From the NCBI GenBank assembly GCA_963777285.1, contig CAVZPR010000001.1, positions 868,001 to 932,000 of the forward strand: 64,000 bases of DNA. The letters run 5' to 3'. Origin of the DNA: JAFARE01 sp963777285 (GTDB taxonomy: Bacteria; Chloroflexota; Dormibacteria; Aeolococcales; Aeolococcaceae). Shown here in pieces: positions 1-8,461 of the stretch. Positions within the stretch are counted from its first letter, which is position 1; every line of letters begins with the position of its first letter. The notes below the pieces were generated by a model. It was given only the letters and a program-made list of their open reading frames with translations, did not search any database and was not told the origin of the DNA. Both the position numbers and the translations under genes were made by a program.

Positions 1-1193
1 GCGCCGGTGCCCGGCGTGCCCGGCGTCGACGTGCTGATGGCCTGCACGCCGCTGGCAGGCGCCGTGATCGTCACGGTGTCGGCGCCGCAGCGCGTGCTGG
101 CGTTGTGGTTGACGGCGTTGCCGCTGTGGAACGTCGCCACCCACGTGTACGTGCCTGGTGCGCTCGTGACGAAGTCCGTCGACGTGACGCTGAACGGTCC
201 GCTCGACAGCGGACGCTCGGTGTCGGTGAACAGCGGCGTGCCGCTGCACGTCCTGTCACCGGGGCCGAAGAGTGAGAACGTGACCTTGCCCGAGGGATGA
301 TCGCCGCCCTTCACCGTCGCGGTGTCGTGCAGGCTGATGCCCACGGCGCCGCCCGCCGAGTGCTTGGTGCTGATGCGCGGCGACGCAGCCACCACCCGAA
401 CCGCCTCCTCGGCGCAGGAGCTCGACGCGGCGCGGTTGTTGGCGTCGCCGCTGTAGACGGCGGTCCAGTGATACGTACCCAGCTGGTCGCTGACCACAGG
501 CGACACGGCGGTGCTGGCGAGCCCGTCGCTCACCGGCTCCTCCAGCGGAGGCACGACCGGCGTGCCGCTGCACGTCGGGTCCGACGGCGGGAAGAGCGCG
601 AACGTGACGATGCCGCTGGGCGCGTCGCCGGAGACGACGGCGGCCTGGTCGACCAGCGACCCGCCGACCGCGCCGGCCCCGCTGGGGTTGGTGAAGAGCG
701 ACGGCGACGCCTTGATCACGTCGACGGACTCGCCGCATCCGCTGGGACCCCAGTCCACGCTCATGTCGTGGTGCAGGATCTCCGTGGTCCACTGATACGT
801 CCCGGTGACCTTGGCCGAGTACGCGGTGGTCATCGTGATGGTGGCGGTGTGGATCGCCGCGGCGCCGCCCACCGGCTCGACCGCCGGCGGGGCGATCGGG
901 TTGGCACCGGCGACGCCGCAGGTGCCCGGAGCCCAGAGCATGAACCGGACGTAGCGGTCCGATTCCGCCTGCACGGTGGCCTGGTCCAGGAGCCTGGTGG
1001 CACCCACGACGTTGGGCATCTCGAAGCACGGCGCGGCGCCGGAGAGGCCGCCGCTGCCGGGGGCGCACAGCGCGGTCGTGGAGACGACCTGCTGCGCCGA
1101 CACGGTCACGATCGACGCGATCCCTCCCACCAGGATGCCGGCGACGGCCACCCCGGCGCGTATGGCGTATCCGCGTCGCTCGCTCCTCTGCAC
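1..1193 (-). CDS. Secreted Ig-like repeat protein (C-terminus beyond window)
   Basis: Reading leftward from a GTG at 1193, the frame stays open to the window edge (about 397 codons, no stop). A GGAGG Shine-Dalgarno lies 9 bases upstream of the GTG. The N-terminus has a basic stretch (QRSERRGYAIR) and a hydrophobic segment typical of a signal peptide. Then come about three tandem Ig-like beta domains of roughly 110 residues, each with recurring pieces such as PSGxVTFxLFxPxDxTCSGTP, GTYxWxAxxxSGxAxN and paired cysteines. The final visible residues are a Thr/Pro/Gly linker. Such repeats are common in cell-surface proteins of Actinobacteria-like bacteria; a C-terminal anchor is probably encoded outside the window. 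The long Arg-rich reading frame over 256-1335 on the same strand is a shadow of this gene. Function unknown; likely surface display or adhesion. Confidence 0.75.
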   Translation of the reverse strand, partial: MQRSERRGYAIRAGVAVAGILVGGIASIVTVSAQQVVSTTALCAPGSGGLSGAAPCFEMPNVVGATRLLDQATVQAESDRYVRFMLWAPGTCGVAGANPIAPPAVEPVGGAAAIHTATITMTTAYSAKVTGTYQWTTEILHHDMSVDWGPSGCGESVDVIKASPSLFTNPSGAGAVGGSLVDQAAVVSGDAPSGIVTFALFPPSDPTCSGTPVVPPLEEPVSDGLASTAVSPVVSDQLGTYHWTAVYSGDANNRAASSSCAEEAVRVVAASPRISTKHSAGGAVGISLHDTATVKGGDHPSGKVTFSLFGPGDRTCSGTPLFTDTERPLSSGPFSVTSTDFVTSAPGTYTWVATFHSGNAVNHNASTRCGADTVTITAPASGVQAISTSTPGTPGTG

Positions 1194-1302
1194 GAGGCAA
1201 GCCCTCCGTGGCGCGGCCCCCGCCGCGCTTCCCCGTTACTCGCGTCCCCGCGATGGCCCGGCCCGATGAGCTAAACGCTCCATTCGAGGCTATCGCGCCA
1301 TC

Positions 1303-1331
1303 ACGGTAACAAACGACCGATGACCGGTCAA
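1303..1331 (-). promoter_or_regulatory. Probable promoter of the Ig-repeat protein gene
   Basis: Reading on the minus strand, TTGACC (1331-1326) and TACCGT (1308-1303) are separated by exactly 17 bases. The transcript would carry a leader of about 100 bases, GC-rich, including a perfect 7-bp hairpin (GCGCGGC/GCCGCGC, 1212-1228) just upstream of the ribosome binding site. Confidence 0.5.
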
Positions 1332-1389
1332 GCATGGGCCAAGCCGCCGGATCTGCCTAGGGGATGCGGGCGGCAGTCATCCTTCGCAA

Positions 1390-1998
1390 GTGCCCGACCC
1401 AGACGCCGAGGTGCGGCGCCACGACTGGCTCTATCCCTTCGTGCTCCCCGACGGCCGCCGCACCGTCGACGCGCTCCCGGAGGGTGTCGCCGCCATGCAC
1501 GAGGCACGGTTGCAGATGCTCAACGCGGCGCTCGACGCCGCCTTTCCCGCAGAACCACCGCGCACCGCCCTGGACCTCGGCTGCAACGAGGGGTACTTCG
1601 CGCTGGCCCTGGCCCAGCGCGGGCTCGACGTCACCGGGGTCGACATCCGCGACGATCACCTCACCTCCGCGCGCCTCATGCAGCGCGCGCTCGGCGTTCA
1701 GCCGGCGCGCTTCGTGCGGCGCGACGTGCTCGAGCTTCAGCCCGATGAGCTGGGCGTGGCCGACGTGGTGCTCGTGTTCGGCCTGCTGCAGCGAGTCGTG
1801 CAGCCGGCGGCCATCCTGCACGCCGCCCGCGCGCACACGCGGCAGCTCTGCATCGTCGAGACCACCACGGACGTGCAGCCCGAAACGCTGATGCGTGACG
1901 CCGGATTCACGGGCATCACCCTCGTCCCTCCGCCCGAGGACGAGACGTCGCGGCGCGCCCTGCATCATCGCGTGATGCTGGCAGCGCGCGTCCCCTGA
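1390..1998 (+). CDS. Class I SAM-dependent methyltransferase
   Basis: A 202-residue protein with the Rossmann-type methyltransferase core. Motif I is LDLGCNEGYFALALA (about residues 61-75), followed by VTGVDIRDDH (acidic residue at the end of strand 2) and a DVVLVFGLLQ post-motif. It resembles small methyltransferases that act on tRNA wobble uridine, lipids or small molecules; the substrate cannot be told. It starts with GTG at 1390. It stands alone, divergent from the Ig-repeat gene and followed after 47 bases by a DoxX gene with its own promoter. Confidence 0.8.
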   Translation: MPDPDAEVRRHDWLYPFVLPDGRRTVDALPEGVAAMHEARLQMLNAALDAAFPAEPPRTALDLGCNEGYFALALAQRGLDVTGVDIRDDHLTSARLMQRALGVQPARFVRRDVLELQPDELGVADVVLVFGLLQRVVQPAAILHAARAHTRQLCIVETTTDVQPETLMRDAGFTGITLVPPPEDETSRRALHHRVMLAARVP

Positions 1999-2032
1999 CC
2001 GGCGCCGGCAAAGTCGCGCGGTACACCCTGCC

Positions 2033-2038
2033 TAAACT
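2033..2038 (+). promoter_or_regulatory. -10 box of leaderless DoxX transcript
   Basis: TAAACT ends 7 bases before the ATG at 2046, so transcription should begin at or next to the start codon. No Shine-Dalgarno is visible. Confidence 0.5.
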
Positions 2039-2045
2039 CGACGGC

Positions 2046-2432
2046 ATGTTGCGTGCCACCCGAATCGTCTCGCGGCTGTGCCTGTCGAGCATCTTCATCA
2101 ACTCAGGGATCGACCTCATCCAGAATCCGGCCGGACGCGCCAAACGCGCTGCGGAGGAGCTGCCCGGCCTTCCCGAGATGCCGCTGATCGGCCAGGTGCA
2201 CGGCGCCACGATGCTGTTGTTCGGGACGACGATGGCGCTGGGCATCCTGCCGTCCGCCTCAGCAGGGGTGCTGGCGCTCACCCTCATCCCGAACACCTAT
2301 GTGGGTCACCAGTTCTGGAAGCAGGAAGACCCGGCGGCGCGCAAGGGCCAGACGATCCACTTCCTCAAGAACGTGGGGCTCTTCGGGGGGCTGCTCGCGG
2401 TGGTCGCCGCGCAGCGGGAGCTGAAGCGCTAG
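2046..2432 (+). CDS. DoxX family membrane protein
   Basis: A 128-residue protein with about four hydrophobic segments, the usual size and shape of the DoxX/DoxD-like family. The N-terminal FINSGIDLIQNP matches the conserved F-hh-SG-hxxhxxP start of the family. The C-terminus (HFLKNVGLFGGLLAVVAA) matches the family's K/N-containing last helix. DoxX proteins sit in the cytoplasmic membrane and have been linked to thiol or redox homeostasis; the exact role here is unknown. The ATG follows a -10 box by 7 bases, implying a leaderless mRNA. Confidence 0.85.
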   Translation: MLRATRIVSRLCLSSIFINSGIDLIQNPAGRAKRAAEELPGLPEMPLIGQVHGATMLLFGTTMALGILPSASAGVLALTLIPNTYVGHQFWKQEDPAARKGQTIHFLKNVGLFGGLLAVVAAQRELKR

Positions 2433-2503
2433 CAGGAGGCCGAACCCGCCGTCACGAAGGGAAGGGATCGCAAGAGATGCGCAATCGGATCGTTGTAGTT
2501 GAT

Positions 2504-2520
2504 GGCTGCTCTCGACAGCC
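2504..2520 (+). promoter_or_regulatory. Hairpin in the leader of the M23 peptidase gene
   Basis: The 115 bases between the DoxX stop and the peptidase ATG contain a GGCTG / CAGCC stem with a 7-base loop. The region is purine-rich upstream. It could be part of a structured leader or a terminator of the DoxX gene. I see no decisive match to a known riboswitch. Confidence 0.25.
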
Positions 2521-2547
2521 GTCACATCCGATGACGCGAGCAACAAC

Positions 2548-4377
2548 ATGAAGTTGACCGTTCGCCGGAGGGTGGTCGCGGGAGCCGTCACGGCGGTTCC
2601 CGCCCTTCTGATCCTCGGTGCGTTTGCCGCGCCTGCGATGGCGCCGGCAACGGCCGCGGCGGCCTCAGCCGCCATCCCGGCCCCGGACGCGACGCCGCTC
2701 TGCATCACGACGCCCACGCCGACGCCCCTGGTCAGCCTCCCGCCGCTGCCCACCTGCGCTCCCACGCTCCCGCCCACACCCACGATCCGGCCGACGGCGA
2801 CGCCCACCCTGCCCATCCCCACTCCCACCCTGCCCCCGCCCACGGCCACGCCCGCGCCGGGCGGCGGAGGTGGTGGCGGCGGGGGCGGTGGCTCCGGCGG
2901 GTCGGGCGGGTCCGGCGGCTCGGGTGGCGGCGGGAGCGGGGCGACAGGCGGCGCCGGGGGCGCCGCCGGCGGCCAGGGCACGGGCCTCCCGGCGACCCAG
3001 CCCCAGGGCTCAACCCTCGCCTGGCCGGACGGCGTGACCGGCAGCCTGCTGATCGCCGACCCCGTGCTCGCGGGCCAGATCAACCAGGTGCTGCAGCACC
3101 CCGTGGCGGCGCAGCGGCCCGACCTGCTCCACTTCGCCGTGAGCGGCGCCTCGAGCAGCGCCGTGCTCGGGCTGGGAGCGGGCCGGGGCTTCCCGGGGCC
3201 CACGCTCCTCCCAGGCACCGCCGCCCTCCTGGTCCTGGTCGCCCTGCTCGCCGCCCTGGTGGCCCTGGCGGTGCAGGCCCAGTGGCGGCGGCTGAGCAAC
3301 GTCTTGGTATTCGCCCCTGCGGCGCTGGCGATCCCCGTGGCCGCCGCGGCTGCGGTGCTGATCAGCCAGCCGGCGCCGGCTCGGCCCCACCCCGGGCCGG
3401 CGCCACACCGCGCCGCGCCCTCGGACCAGGCGGCTCCGGTGGCGCGCGCGGCGCTGCAGGCCACGCGCACCGTCCCGGCGTGGGGCACCCTTGTGAGCAT
3501 CGAGAACCGGCTCTTGGACGAGCACGATGCCCTGGTGACCAACGAGCAGCAGATCGCCGCGCTCACCGCCCAGGTGGAGCAGCCGCCGAGCGACGTCGAC
3601 GGTGGCCCGCGCTCGCTTCGCCCCAACGCCTACGCGATGCTGACCGCCGAGCTGCGGCAGCTCGTGGCCCGCCACCAGGCCCTGCTCGACGAATACCAGC
3701 AGAGCCTCGAGGCGGAGTACCAGTTCTTCGTGCAGACCATGCAGTCGCCCACCCAGCTGGCCGAGGTGCAGTCGGTCGCGGAGCAGGCGTCGCCGCAGAT
3801 CAGCAGCGCCGTCGGCTACGACATCAACCTGGTCAGGACGCAGCTGGCGCAGAACGCCGCCATCAACGCGGCGCTGGCGCGGACGGGCTCGACCACGGTG
3901 CCGGCCGGCTTCACGCCGCTCGCCCCGGGCGTCCTCTCGTTCCACGCCCCGGTGAGCGGCGTGGTGACCCAGGGCTTCGGCCCCACGTCCTTCACGCTGG
4001 AGCCGCCGCTGACCTACCGCGGCGTCTTCTATCCGCACTTCCACACCGGCATCGACATCGCCGCGCCGATGGGCACGCCGGTGGGGGCGGCGGCGGCGGG
4101 GGTGGTGGTCCTGGCCACGTCGAGCCGCGACGCGGCCGGCAACCTGGTCGGCTACGGCAACTACGTGGTGATCCGCCACGCAGACGGCTTCGTCACGCTG
4201 TACGGCCACCTGGAGCAGCTGCTGGCCACGGCCGGCGAGGTGGTGCAGCAGGGTGAGGAGATCGGGCTGCTGGGCTCCACGGGCTGGTCCAGCGGGCCGC
4301 ATGTGCACTTCGAGATCCGCTACGACGGCATGTTCGTCGACCCCGCGCCGTACCTCGCCGGACAGCTCACGCGCTGA
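2548..4377 (+). CDS. Membrane-anchored M23 (LytM-type) peptidase
   Basis: A 609-residue protein. Residues 1-40 form a signal-like segment. Residues about 50-150 are a Pro/Thr-rich stretch followed by a Gly/Ser-rich stretch, typical of wall-spanning linkers. Two hydrophobic segments follow (about 223-242 and 250-273). A helical region (about 315-430, including EEQ and Gln-rich pieces) looks like coiled coil. The C-terminal domain (about 475-605) is peptidase M23: the zinc ligands are visible as H499-x3-D503 in HTGID and H585-x-H587 in HVHFE. Such enzymes cut peptidoglycan cross-bridges or act in cell separation. All catalytic residues are present, so it should be active. The low-complexity first half is unusual for the family. 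Confidence 0.85.
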   Translation: MKLTVRRRVVAGAVTAVPALLILGAFAAPAMAPATAAAASAAIPAPDATPLCITTPTPTPLVSLPPLPTCAPTLPPTPTIRPTATPTLPIPTPTLPPPTATPAPGGGGGGGGGGGSGGSGGSGGSGGGGSGATGGAGGAAGGQGTGLPATQPQGSTLAWPDGVTGSLLIADPVLAGQINQVLQHPVAAQRPDLLHFAVSGASSSAVLGLGAGRGFPGPTLLPGTAALLVLVALLAALVALAVQAQWRRLSNVLVFAPAALAIPVAAAAAVLISQPAPARPHPGPAPHRAAPSDQAAPVARAALQATRTVPAWGTLVSIENRLLDEHDALVTNEQQIAALTAQVEQPPSDVDGGPRSLRPNAYAMLTAELRQLVARHQALLDEYQQSLEAEYQFFVQTMQSPTQLAEVQSVAEQASPQISSAVGYDINLVRTQLAQNAAINAALARTGSTTVPAGFTPLAPGVLSFHAPVSGVVTQGFGPTSFTLEPPLTYRGVFYPHFHTGIDIAAPMGTPVGAAAAGVVVLATSSRDAAGNLVGYGNYVVIRHADGFVTLYGHLEQLLATAGEVVQQGEEIGLLGSTGWSSGPHVHFEIRYDGMFVDPAPYLAGQLTR

Positions 4378-4397
4378 GCTCGCCGGCGCGCCGGCGG

Positions 4398-4426
4398 TTG
4401 ACCTTGGGGCTGCGCATTCGTACGAT
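4398..4426 (+). promoter_or_regulatory. Promoter for the leader ORF / DNA glycosylase
   Basis: TTGACC (4398-4403), a 17-base spacer and TACGAT (4421-4426) form a near-ideal vegetative promoter. The start would be near 4433, giving a leader of about 127 bases ahead of the glycosylase. Confidence 0.6.
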
Positions 4427-4479
4427 GCCGGCCAGGGTCGGTCCGTCGCGACCGGGCTCAACTCAGGAAGGTGACCCGT

Positions 4480-4563
4480 GTGACACAACCTCACGCTCAC
4501 CTCGACCGTACGAGTCCGTGCCGGCGGGCCGGCTCCCCGGACAGATACCGTCCGAGCGCATGA
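4480..4563 (+). CDS. Possible short leader ORF coupled to glycosylase
   Basis: GTG at 4480 has an AGGAAG ribosome-binding sequence 10 bases upstream and opens a 27-codon frame. Its TGA (4561-4563) overlaps the ATG (4560-4562) of the glycosylase as ATGA, the classic arrangement for translational coupling. The peptide (begins VTQPHAHLDRTSP) has no recognised motif. Either it is a leader peptide, or it is the true N-terminus of the glycosylase separated from it by a one-base error. Confidence 0.35.
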   Translation: MTQPHAHLDRTSPCRRAGSPDRYRPSA

Positions 4564-5480
4564 CGCACAGCGCGACGCCGCGGGGGCGCTTCGACCTGCG
4601 CACCGCCAACGAGTACTTCGGCGGCTGGGTCACGGCAGCTCCGTCAGATGAGCTGGTCATCCCTATGGCGTTCCCGGTGGAGGGCTGGGCCGGCAGCGCC
4701 GCGGTGCTGGTGCGTCAGGACGGCGACGGCGTGGTGCACGGCGAGGTGATCGGCGCCGGCGGCGACGACGCCGCCGCGTGGCGGCAGGCGCTCGCCGTGC
4801 TGTCGCTCGACGTCGACGGCGCCGGCTTCGACGGCGTGGGCAAGCGGGATCGCGTGATCGGAGAGCTGCAGCACCGGTTCGGCGGGCTGCGCCCGGTGCT
4901 CTTCCACTCGCCGTACGAGGCCGCCTGCGCGTTTGTCATCGGGCACCGCATCACGATCGCGCAGGGACGCGCCATCCGCCGCCGCCTCGCGGAGGAGCAC
5001 GGTACGGCCATCGACACGCCGGCGGGGACGCAGCACGCGTTCCCGTCGCCACAGGCGCTGCTGCAGCTGGATGCATTCGCGGGCGTACCCGCGAGCAAGT
5101 GGCCGCGCCTGCACGCAATCTGCGAGGCAGCGCTCACCGGACGGCTCGACCGGGAGCGCCTGCGCAGCCTGCCGGTGGAGGATGCGCTCCGCGAGCTGCG
5201 GACGATCCCCGGCCTCGGGCCCTTCTTCAGCCAGGGCGTGCTCTATCGCGGCGCCGGCCTCGTCGACGTGGTGAGCGACGACGAGATGACGAAGCTCGCG
5301 GTGCAGCGTGCCTATGGACTGCAGGAGACGCCGGATCACGCCGAGGTGGCACGCATCGCCGAGGCATGGCGGCCGTATCGCATGTGGGTTTCGGTGCTGC
5401 TGCACGTGGCGCTGCGGCGTGACGATCCGCCGCGACGGGGGCACACGCGCGCTCGCGGACGGCGACAGCGCCCGGAGTGA
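4560..5480 (+). CDS. DNA-3-methyladenine glycosylase-like HhH-GPD protein
   Basis: About 306 residues from the ATG at 4560. The N-terminal half resembles the AlkA-type N-terminal domain (FDLRTANEYFGGW). The C-terminal half carries the HhH-GPD fold: FHSPYEAACAFVIGHRITIAQG corresponds to the family's SPFE-A-WaIi-QR region. LRELRTIPGLGPFFSQGVLYRGAG is the helix-hairpin-helix with the G-h-G turn, followed by VVSDDEM near the place of the catalytic aspartate. These enzymes remove alkylated bases in base-excision repair. I take the ATG at 4560 because upstream in-frame sequence has no family resemblance; a GTG at 4518 is possible. The stop overlaps the next gene's GTG by four bases. Confidence 0.75.
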   Translation: MTHSATPRGRFDLRTANEYFGGWVTAAPSDELVIPMAFPVEGWAGSAAVLVRQDGDGVVHGEVIGAGGDDAAAWRQALAVLSLDVDGAGFDGVGKRDRVIGELQHRFGGLRPVLFHSPYEAACAFVIGHRITIAQGRAIRRRLAEEHGTAIDTPAGTQHAFPSPQALLQLDAFAGVPASKWPRLHAICEAALTGRLDRERLRSLPVEDALRELRTIPGLGPFFSQGVLYRGAGLVDVVSDDEMTKLAVQRAYGLQETPDHAEVARIAEAWRPYRMWVSVLLHVALRRDDPPRRGHTRARGRRQRPE

Positions 5481-6328
5481 GCTCCGCAACAGCAGGCCTT
5501 CTCAGCATGGGCGTGGGCCGCAGTGGAACGTCCTTGGCAACGCGCGTGGCGCACAGCATCGGCTTGCATCTGCCAATCCCTCCCGACGTCATGCCGCCAA
5601 ATCCGGCGAATCCGAGCGGGTACTTCGAGAGCACTCTCCTGTCGGCGATCAATGACAAGCTCCTTGCCCTCTGGCGGTGCTCGTGGTGGCAGCCGCCGCC
5701 CGCGGTCACCGATTCCATGCTCCAGCAGCTCGATGACAAAGCACCCGCCGCATCAGACGCGTTCACTTCCGTGTTCGAAAGCGGGTGGGTCTGGAAGGAT
5801 CCGCGTTTGACGGTGCTCCTGCCCTTCTGGGAGCGCGTGCTGGGCAGCCAACCTGTCCTCGTCGTCTTCCGCGAGCCGCAGGGCGTCGCCCGAAGCCTCG
5901 TCACGCGCGACAAGGTCACCTACGAACAAGGACTCGCCATCTGGGAGCGGCATACTCGCCTCGCGCTGGCAAACCTGCCCGGAAGGCGCGTCCTGCTCAG
6001 GAGCTATCAGAGCCTGTGTAACAGGCCGGCCGCATGGCGGTCCGACCTCCTCGCGTTCTGCCTGTCTGCCGGCCTGCCGGTGCGCCAGGGTGTCGACCAG
6101 CCCCCGCGGATCACGCGGTCGCGTAGTTCGGCCGACGGGTGGATCTCACCGGAGCAAGCCGAGCTGCTCACCCTGCTGCTCGACCTGGAGGGAACCCACA
6201 CAAGCTTTCCGGCGGTGTCCCCTCGGCGCGAACCCGACTGGGTCTCCGCCGAGCTTCGCGGCCCCCGCCTGCAGCAACTCTCGCAGGCCGTCTTCGACTG
6301 GGCCGATGCGAGCCCCCTTCTCCGCTAG
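5477..6328 (+). CDS. Sulfotransferase-like protein
   Basis: A 283-residue protein that begins MSSATAGLLSMGVGRSGTSL. GVGRSGTS is the PAPS 5'-phosphosulfate-binding loop expected at the N-terminus of bacterial sulfotransferases. VVFREPQGVARSL corresponds to the 3'-phosphate-binding segment (the R-[DE]-P...S pattern). Such enzymes transfer sulfate to glycans or small molecules; next to a glycosyltransferase/ABC-exporter cluster it likely decorates the surface glycan. The GTG start overlaps the glycosylase stop (GTGA). Its TAG stop shares the palindrome CTAG with the stop of the convergent glycosyltransferase gene. Confidence 0.7.
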   Translation: MSSATAGLLSMGVGRSGTSLATRVAHSIGLHLPIPPDVMPPNPANPSGYFESTLLSAINDKLLALWRCSWWQPPPAVTDSMLQQLDDKAPAASDAFTSVFESGWVWKDPRLTVLLPFWERVLGSQPVLVVFREPQGVARSLVTRDKVTYEQGLAIWERHTRLALANLPGRRVLLRSYQSLCNRPAAWRSDLLAFCLSAGLPVRQGVDQPPRITRSRSSADGWISPEQAELLTLLLDLEGTHTSFPAVSPRREPDWVSAELRGPRLQQLSQAVFDWADASPLLR

Positions 6329-8370
6329 CCGGAGAGGCGACCCCACCACCGCTGTGTGAATCGTTCGGGCGAACCGAACATCAGCGTGGGGCAGCGCTCC
6401 TCCAAGGCGCGATATGCCTCCAGGTGCGAGAGGTCGGTGACCGAGATCATGGACCCCTTGGTCCTTCGATAGCGTCCGACGATCTCGGGTGTGAAGCACC
6501 CGTGCCCGCCGGCCTCGGCGATGCGACAGTAGAGGTCGTAGTCCTCCCATCCAAACAGGCGCCGGTCGTCGGTGTACCCACCGTACGCCTCGAGCGCTGT
6601 GGTTCGAAATAGAGCCATCGCGTCGATGTAGTTGGCGCGCCGCAGTCGCGCCGGTGCCCACGGGAATTGGCTGATCAGCCGGGTGCTGGTGTTGCCGCTG
6701 AAACACGACAAGATCCCGTAGGCGAAGACCGCCTGGCTGTCCGACTCGAGAGTCTCGACCAAGGTCCGCAGGCCCCGGCGAAGGATCAGGTTGTCGGAAT
6801 CGAGCAGGAAGACGAACTCTCCGCGAGCAACGGACAGGGCGAGGTTCCTGGTACGCGGCAGGCCTTGATTGATCTTGTTTGCCAGCAGCAGCGCCGGCAC
6901 GTTGTCGTGGCCGCGCATCCACTGCGCAACAAGGTTCAGCGAGCCGTCGGTGGAGGCATCGTCAACGACGACGAGCTCCCATCCGTCGTAGTCGCTGCAA
7001 AGAACGGAGTCCAGCGCTTCGAGGCACAGGCCGCCCTGGTTGTACAGAGGAACGAGAACGGATACGCGCGGGGCCGTGTCGGCGTACGCCGCTGTTTGAT
7101 GGGCTCTCACGGGACCGTTCGACGACTGCCGTCCGGCCGGAGCGGCACTCAACTGCCGGAGCAGGTCGAGTACGTCGAGGCGAAGCTTCTTGACGTCGCG
7201 CCTCGCTGCGTCCAGGCCCTCTCCGAACCGCCGGCTTGCCTGCCCCAGATGGTCGCGCAGGCCGCTCCGTACCTCAGCCATCAGCCCCGCCGCGGTGCCG
7301 CTCGCTGTGCCGGCAAGCCGCGACATGGGGCGGCTCTTCGCAGCGGCCACGGCTACACGGCGCTCATGGGGTGCGACTTCACCGGCGGGATCCGCATGCA
7401 GTCCGCGCAGCGGCTCGGCAGCGGTGGATCGCGGGGCCCGCCGATACGCACGCCGGTCGACGTCACCGGCAGCCTCCACCAGTCGCTGTGCCGACTGGGC
7501 AAGGGGAAGACCGGCGCGGAGGAAGCCGAGCGCATCGGCAGCCATCTGCTCCCTTCGGCAATCGTCGGAGATCAGCTCGGCGGCCGAGGCCGCAAGCTGC
7601 GCGGCCGGCACATGCACGAAGTGCTGCCCCGGTTTCAGTGGCGCGAAATCGTCCGACAGCTCGGAGACCACGACGCAGCGAGCGTGTATCGCCTCGACGA
7701 TGCGCAACCACTCGAAATAGCGCTCCTCGCCCTGGTGGATGTTGATCAGCACCTTGGTCCTCGCAAGGAGGTCTCGCTTCGCGGGCCCGACAACAAAGTT
7801 GGCCGCGGCGGCGGTGTTCGGGGCCGAATTGTCGGAGAGGATCACCCGAAACACGTTGGCTTGGAGGGCAACGCCGAGAGCCGCGAGGCATCGTGCACGA
7901 CGGCCGCTCTCGCAACCCATGAACAGCGCGTCGACCTGCTTGTCCTCTGTCGCTTGGCTCGGCTCCCAGTACGCGCTGTAGCCCAGGGGCAGGTGCTGCG
8001 CAGCCAGCCCGCGCCTCCGATAGGCGCGGACGGCCGAGGCGTTGATGTCGAACACCGCGCCGAAGTGAGCGGCCAGCATGACGTCGTCGCCAAAGAACGT
8101 GGAACCGGGCTGCTCAAAGGAAATTGCGATGGTGCGCCGGAGCACGTCGTGCCCTGGAGGGTGCGCGGTGCCGAAGAGCCGGAAGTATTCGTGCGGAGGA
8201 GTGAGAACGACTATGCGTCCGGGCCGTGCAGGCGGAAACAGCCCGGTGTGCAGGCTCGTCGGCACGCCGAGCGCGCTCAGCTCGAAACGGATGGCCTCGA
8301 CGAATTCGACGAAGAAGTGGTTCTGGCCTGGAGCCAGCACGAATGCTAGCTCCACCTTTGCCTCTGCCAT
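6325..8370 (-). CDS. Bifunctional glycosyltransferase (CgeB-like + GT2)
   Basis: A 681-residue cytoplasmic protein with two glycosyltransferase modules. Residues about 1-310 resemble CgeB/GT4-type enzymes: LFMGCESGRRARCLAAL followed by VLINIHQGEERYFEWLRIVE and CVVVSE, the nucleotide-sugar-binding C-lobe pattern. A helical, Arg-rich linker follows (about 315-430). Residues about 435-660 are a GT-A family 2 domain with RVSVLVPLYNQGG, VVVDDASTDGS, the DxD-type FLLDSDN and the acceptor-side GWEDYDLYCRI. Both modules appear complete, so one polypeptide could add two sugars in sequence. It is divergent from the next cluster genes across 91 bases. Confidence 0.8.
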   Translation of the reverse strand: MAEAKVELAFVLAPGQNHFFVEFVEAIRFELSALGVPTSLHTGLFPPARPGRIVVLTPPHEYFRLFGTAHPPGHDVLRRTIAISFEQPGSTFFGDDVMLAAHFGAVFDINASAVRAYRRRGLAAQHLPLGYSAYWEPSQATEDKQVDALFMGCESGRRARCLAALGVALQANVFRVILSDNSAPNTAAAANFVVGPAKRDLLARTKVLINIHQGEERYFEWLRIVEAIHARCVVVSELSDDFAPLKPGQHFVHVPAAQLAASAAELISDDCRREQMAADALGFLRAGLPLAQSAQRLVEAAGDVDRRAYRRAPRSTAAEPLRGLHADPAGEVAPHERRVAVAAAKSRPMSRLAGTASGTAAGLMAEVRSGLRDHLGQASRRFGEGLDAARRDVKKLRLDVLDLLRQLSAAPAGRQSSNGPVRAHQTAAYADTAPRVSVLVPLYNQGGLCLEALDSVLCSDYDGWELVVVDDASTDGSLNLVAQWMRGHDNVPALLLANKINQGLPRTRNLALSVARGEFVFLLDSDNLILRRGLRTLVETLESDSQAVFAYGILSCFSGNTSTRLISQFPWAPARLRRANYIDAMALFRTTALEAYGGYTDDRRLFGWEDYDLYCRIAEAGGHGCFTPEIVGRYRRTKGSMISVTDLSHLEAYRALEERCPTLMFGSPERFTQRWWGRLSG

Positions 8371-8461
8371 AATTTGCCGGCGTGCGCGCTCCGTATCACC
8401 CTCTCGCGCGGATTATATCCGTTGGCTCGCGGCTGTCCTTTCGAATGTTGAGTCACCCACC

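Noticed and set aside
256..1335. Arg-rich 359-codon frame over the Ig-repeat gene, minus strand
   Set aside because: Composition is that of a shifted frame; the overlapping frame from GTG 1193 shows clear repeats, a signal peptide and a ribosome binding site.
2433..2547. Possible c-di-AMP (ydaO-type) riboswitch before the M23 peptidase
   Set aside because: Such riboswitches often precede wall hydrolases, and a hairpin and an ATCCGA-like string are present, but the conserved core segments are not there in order and the region is short.
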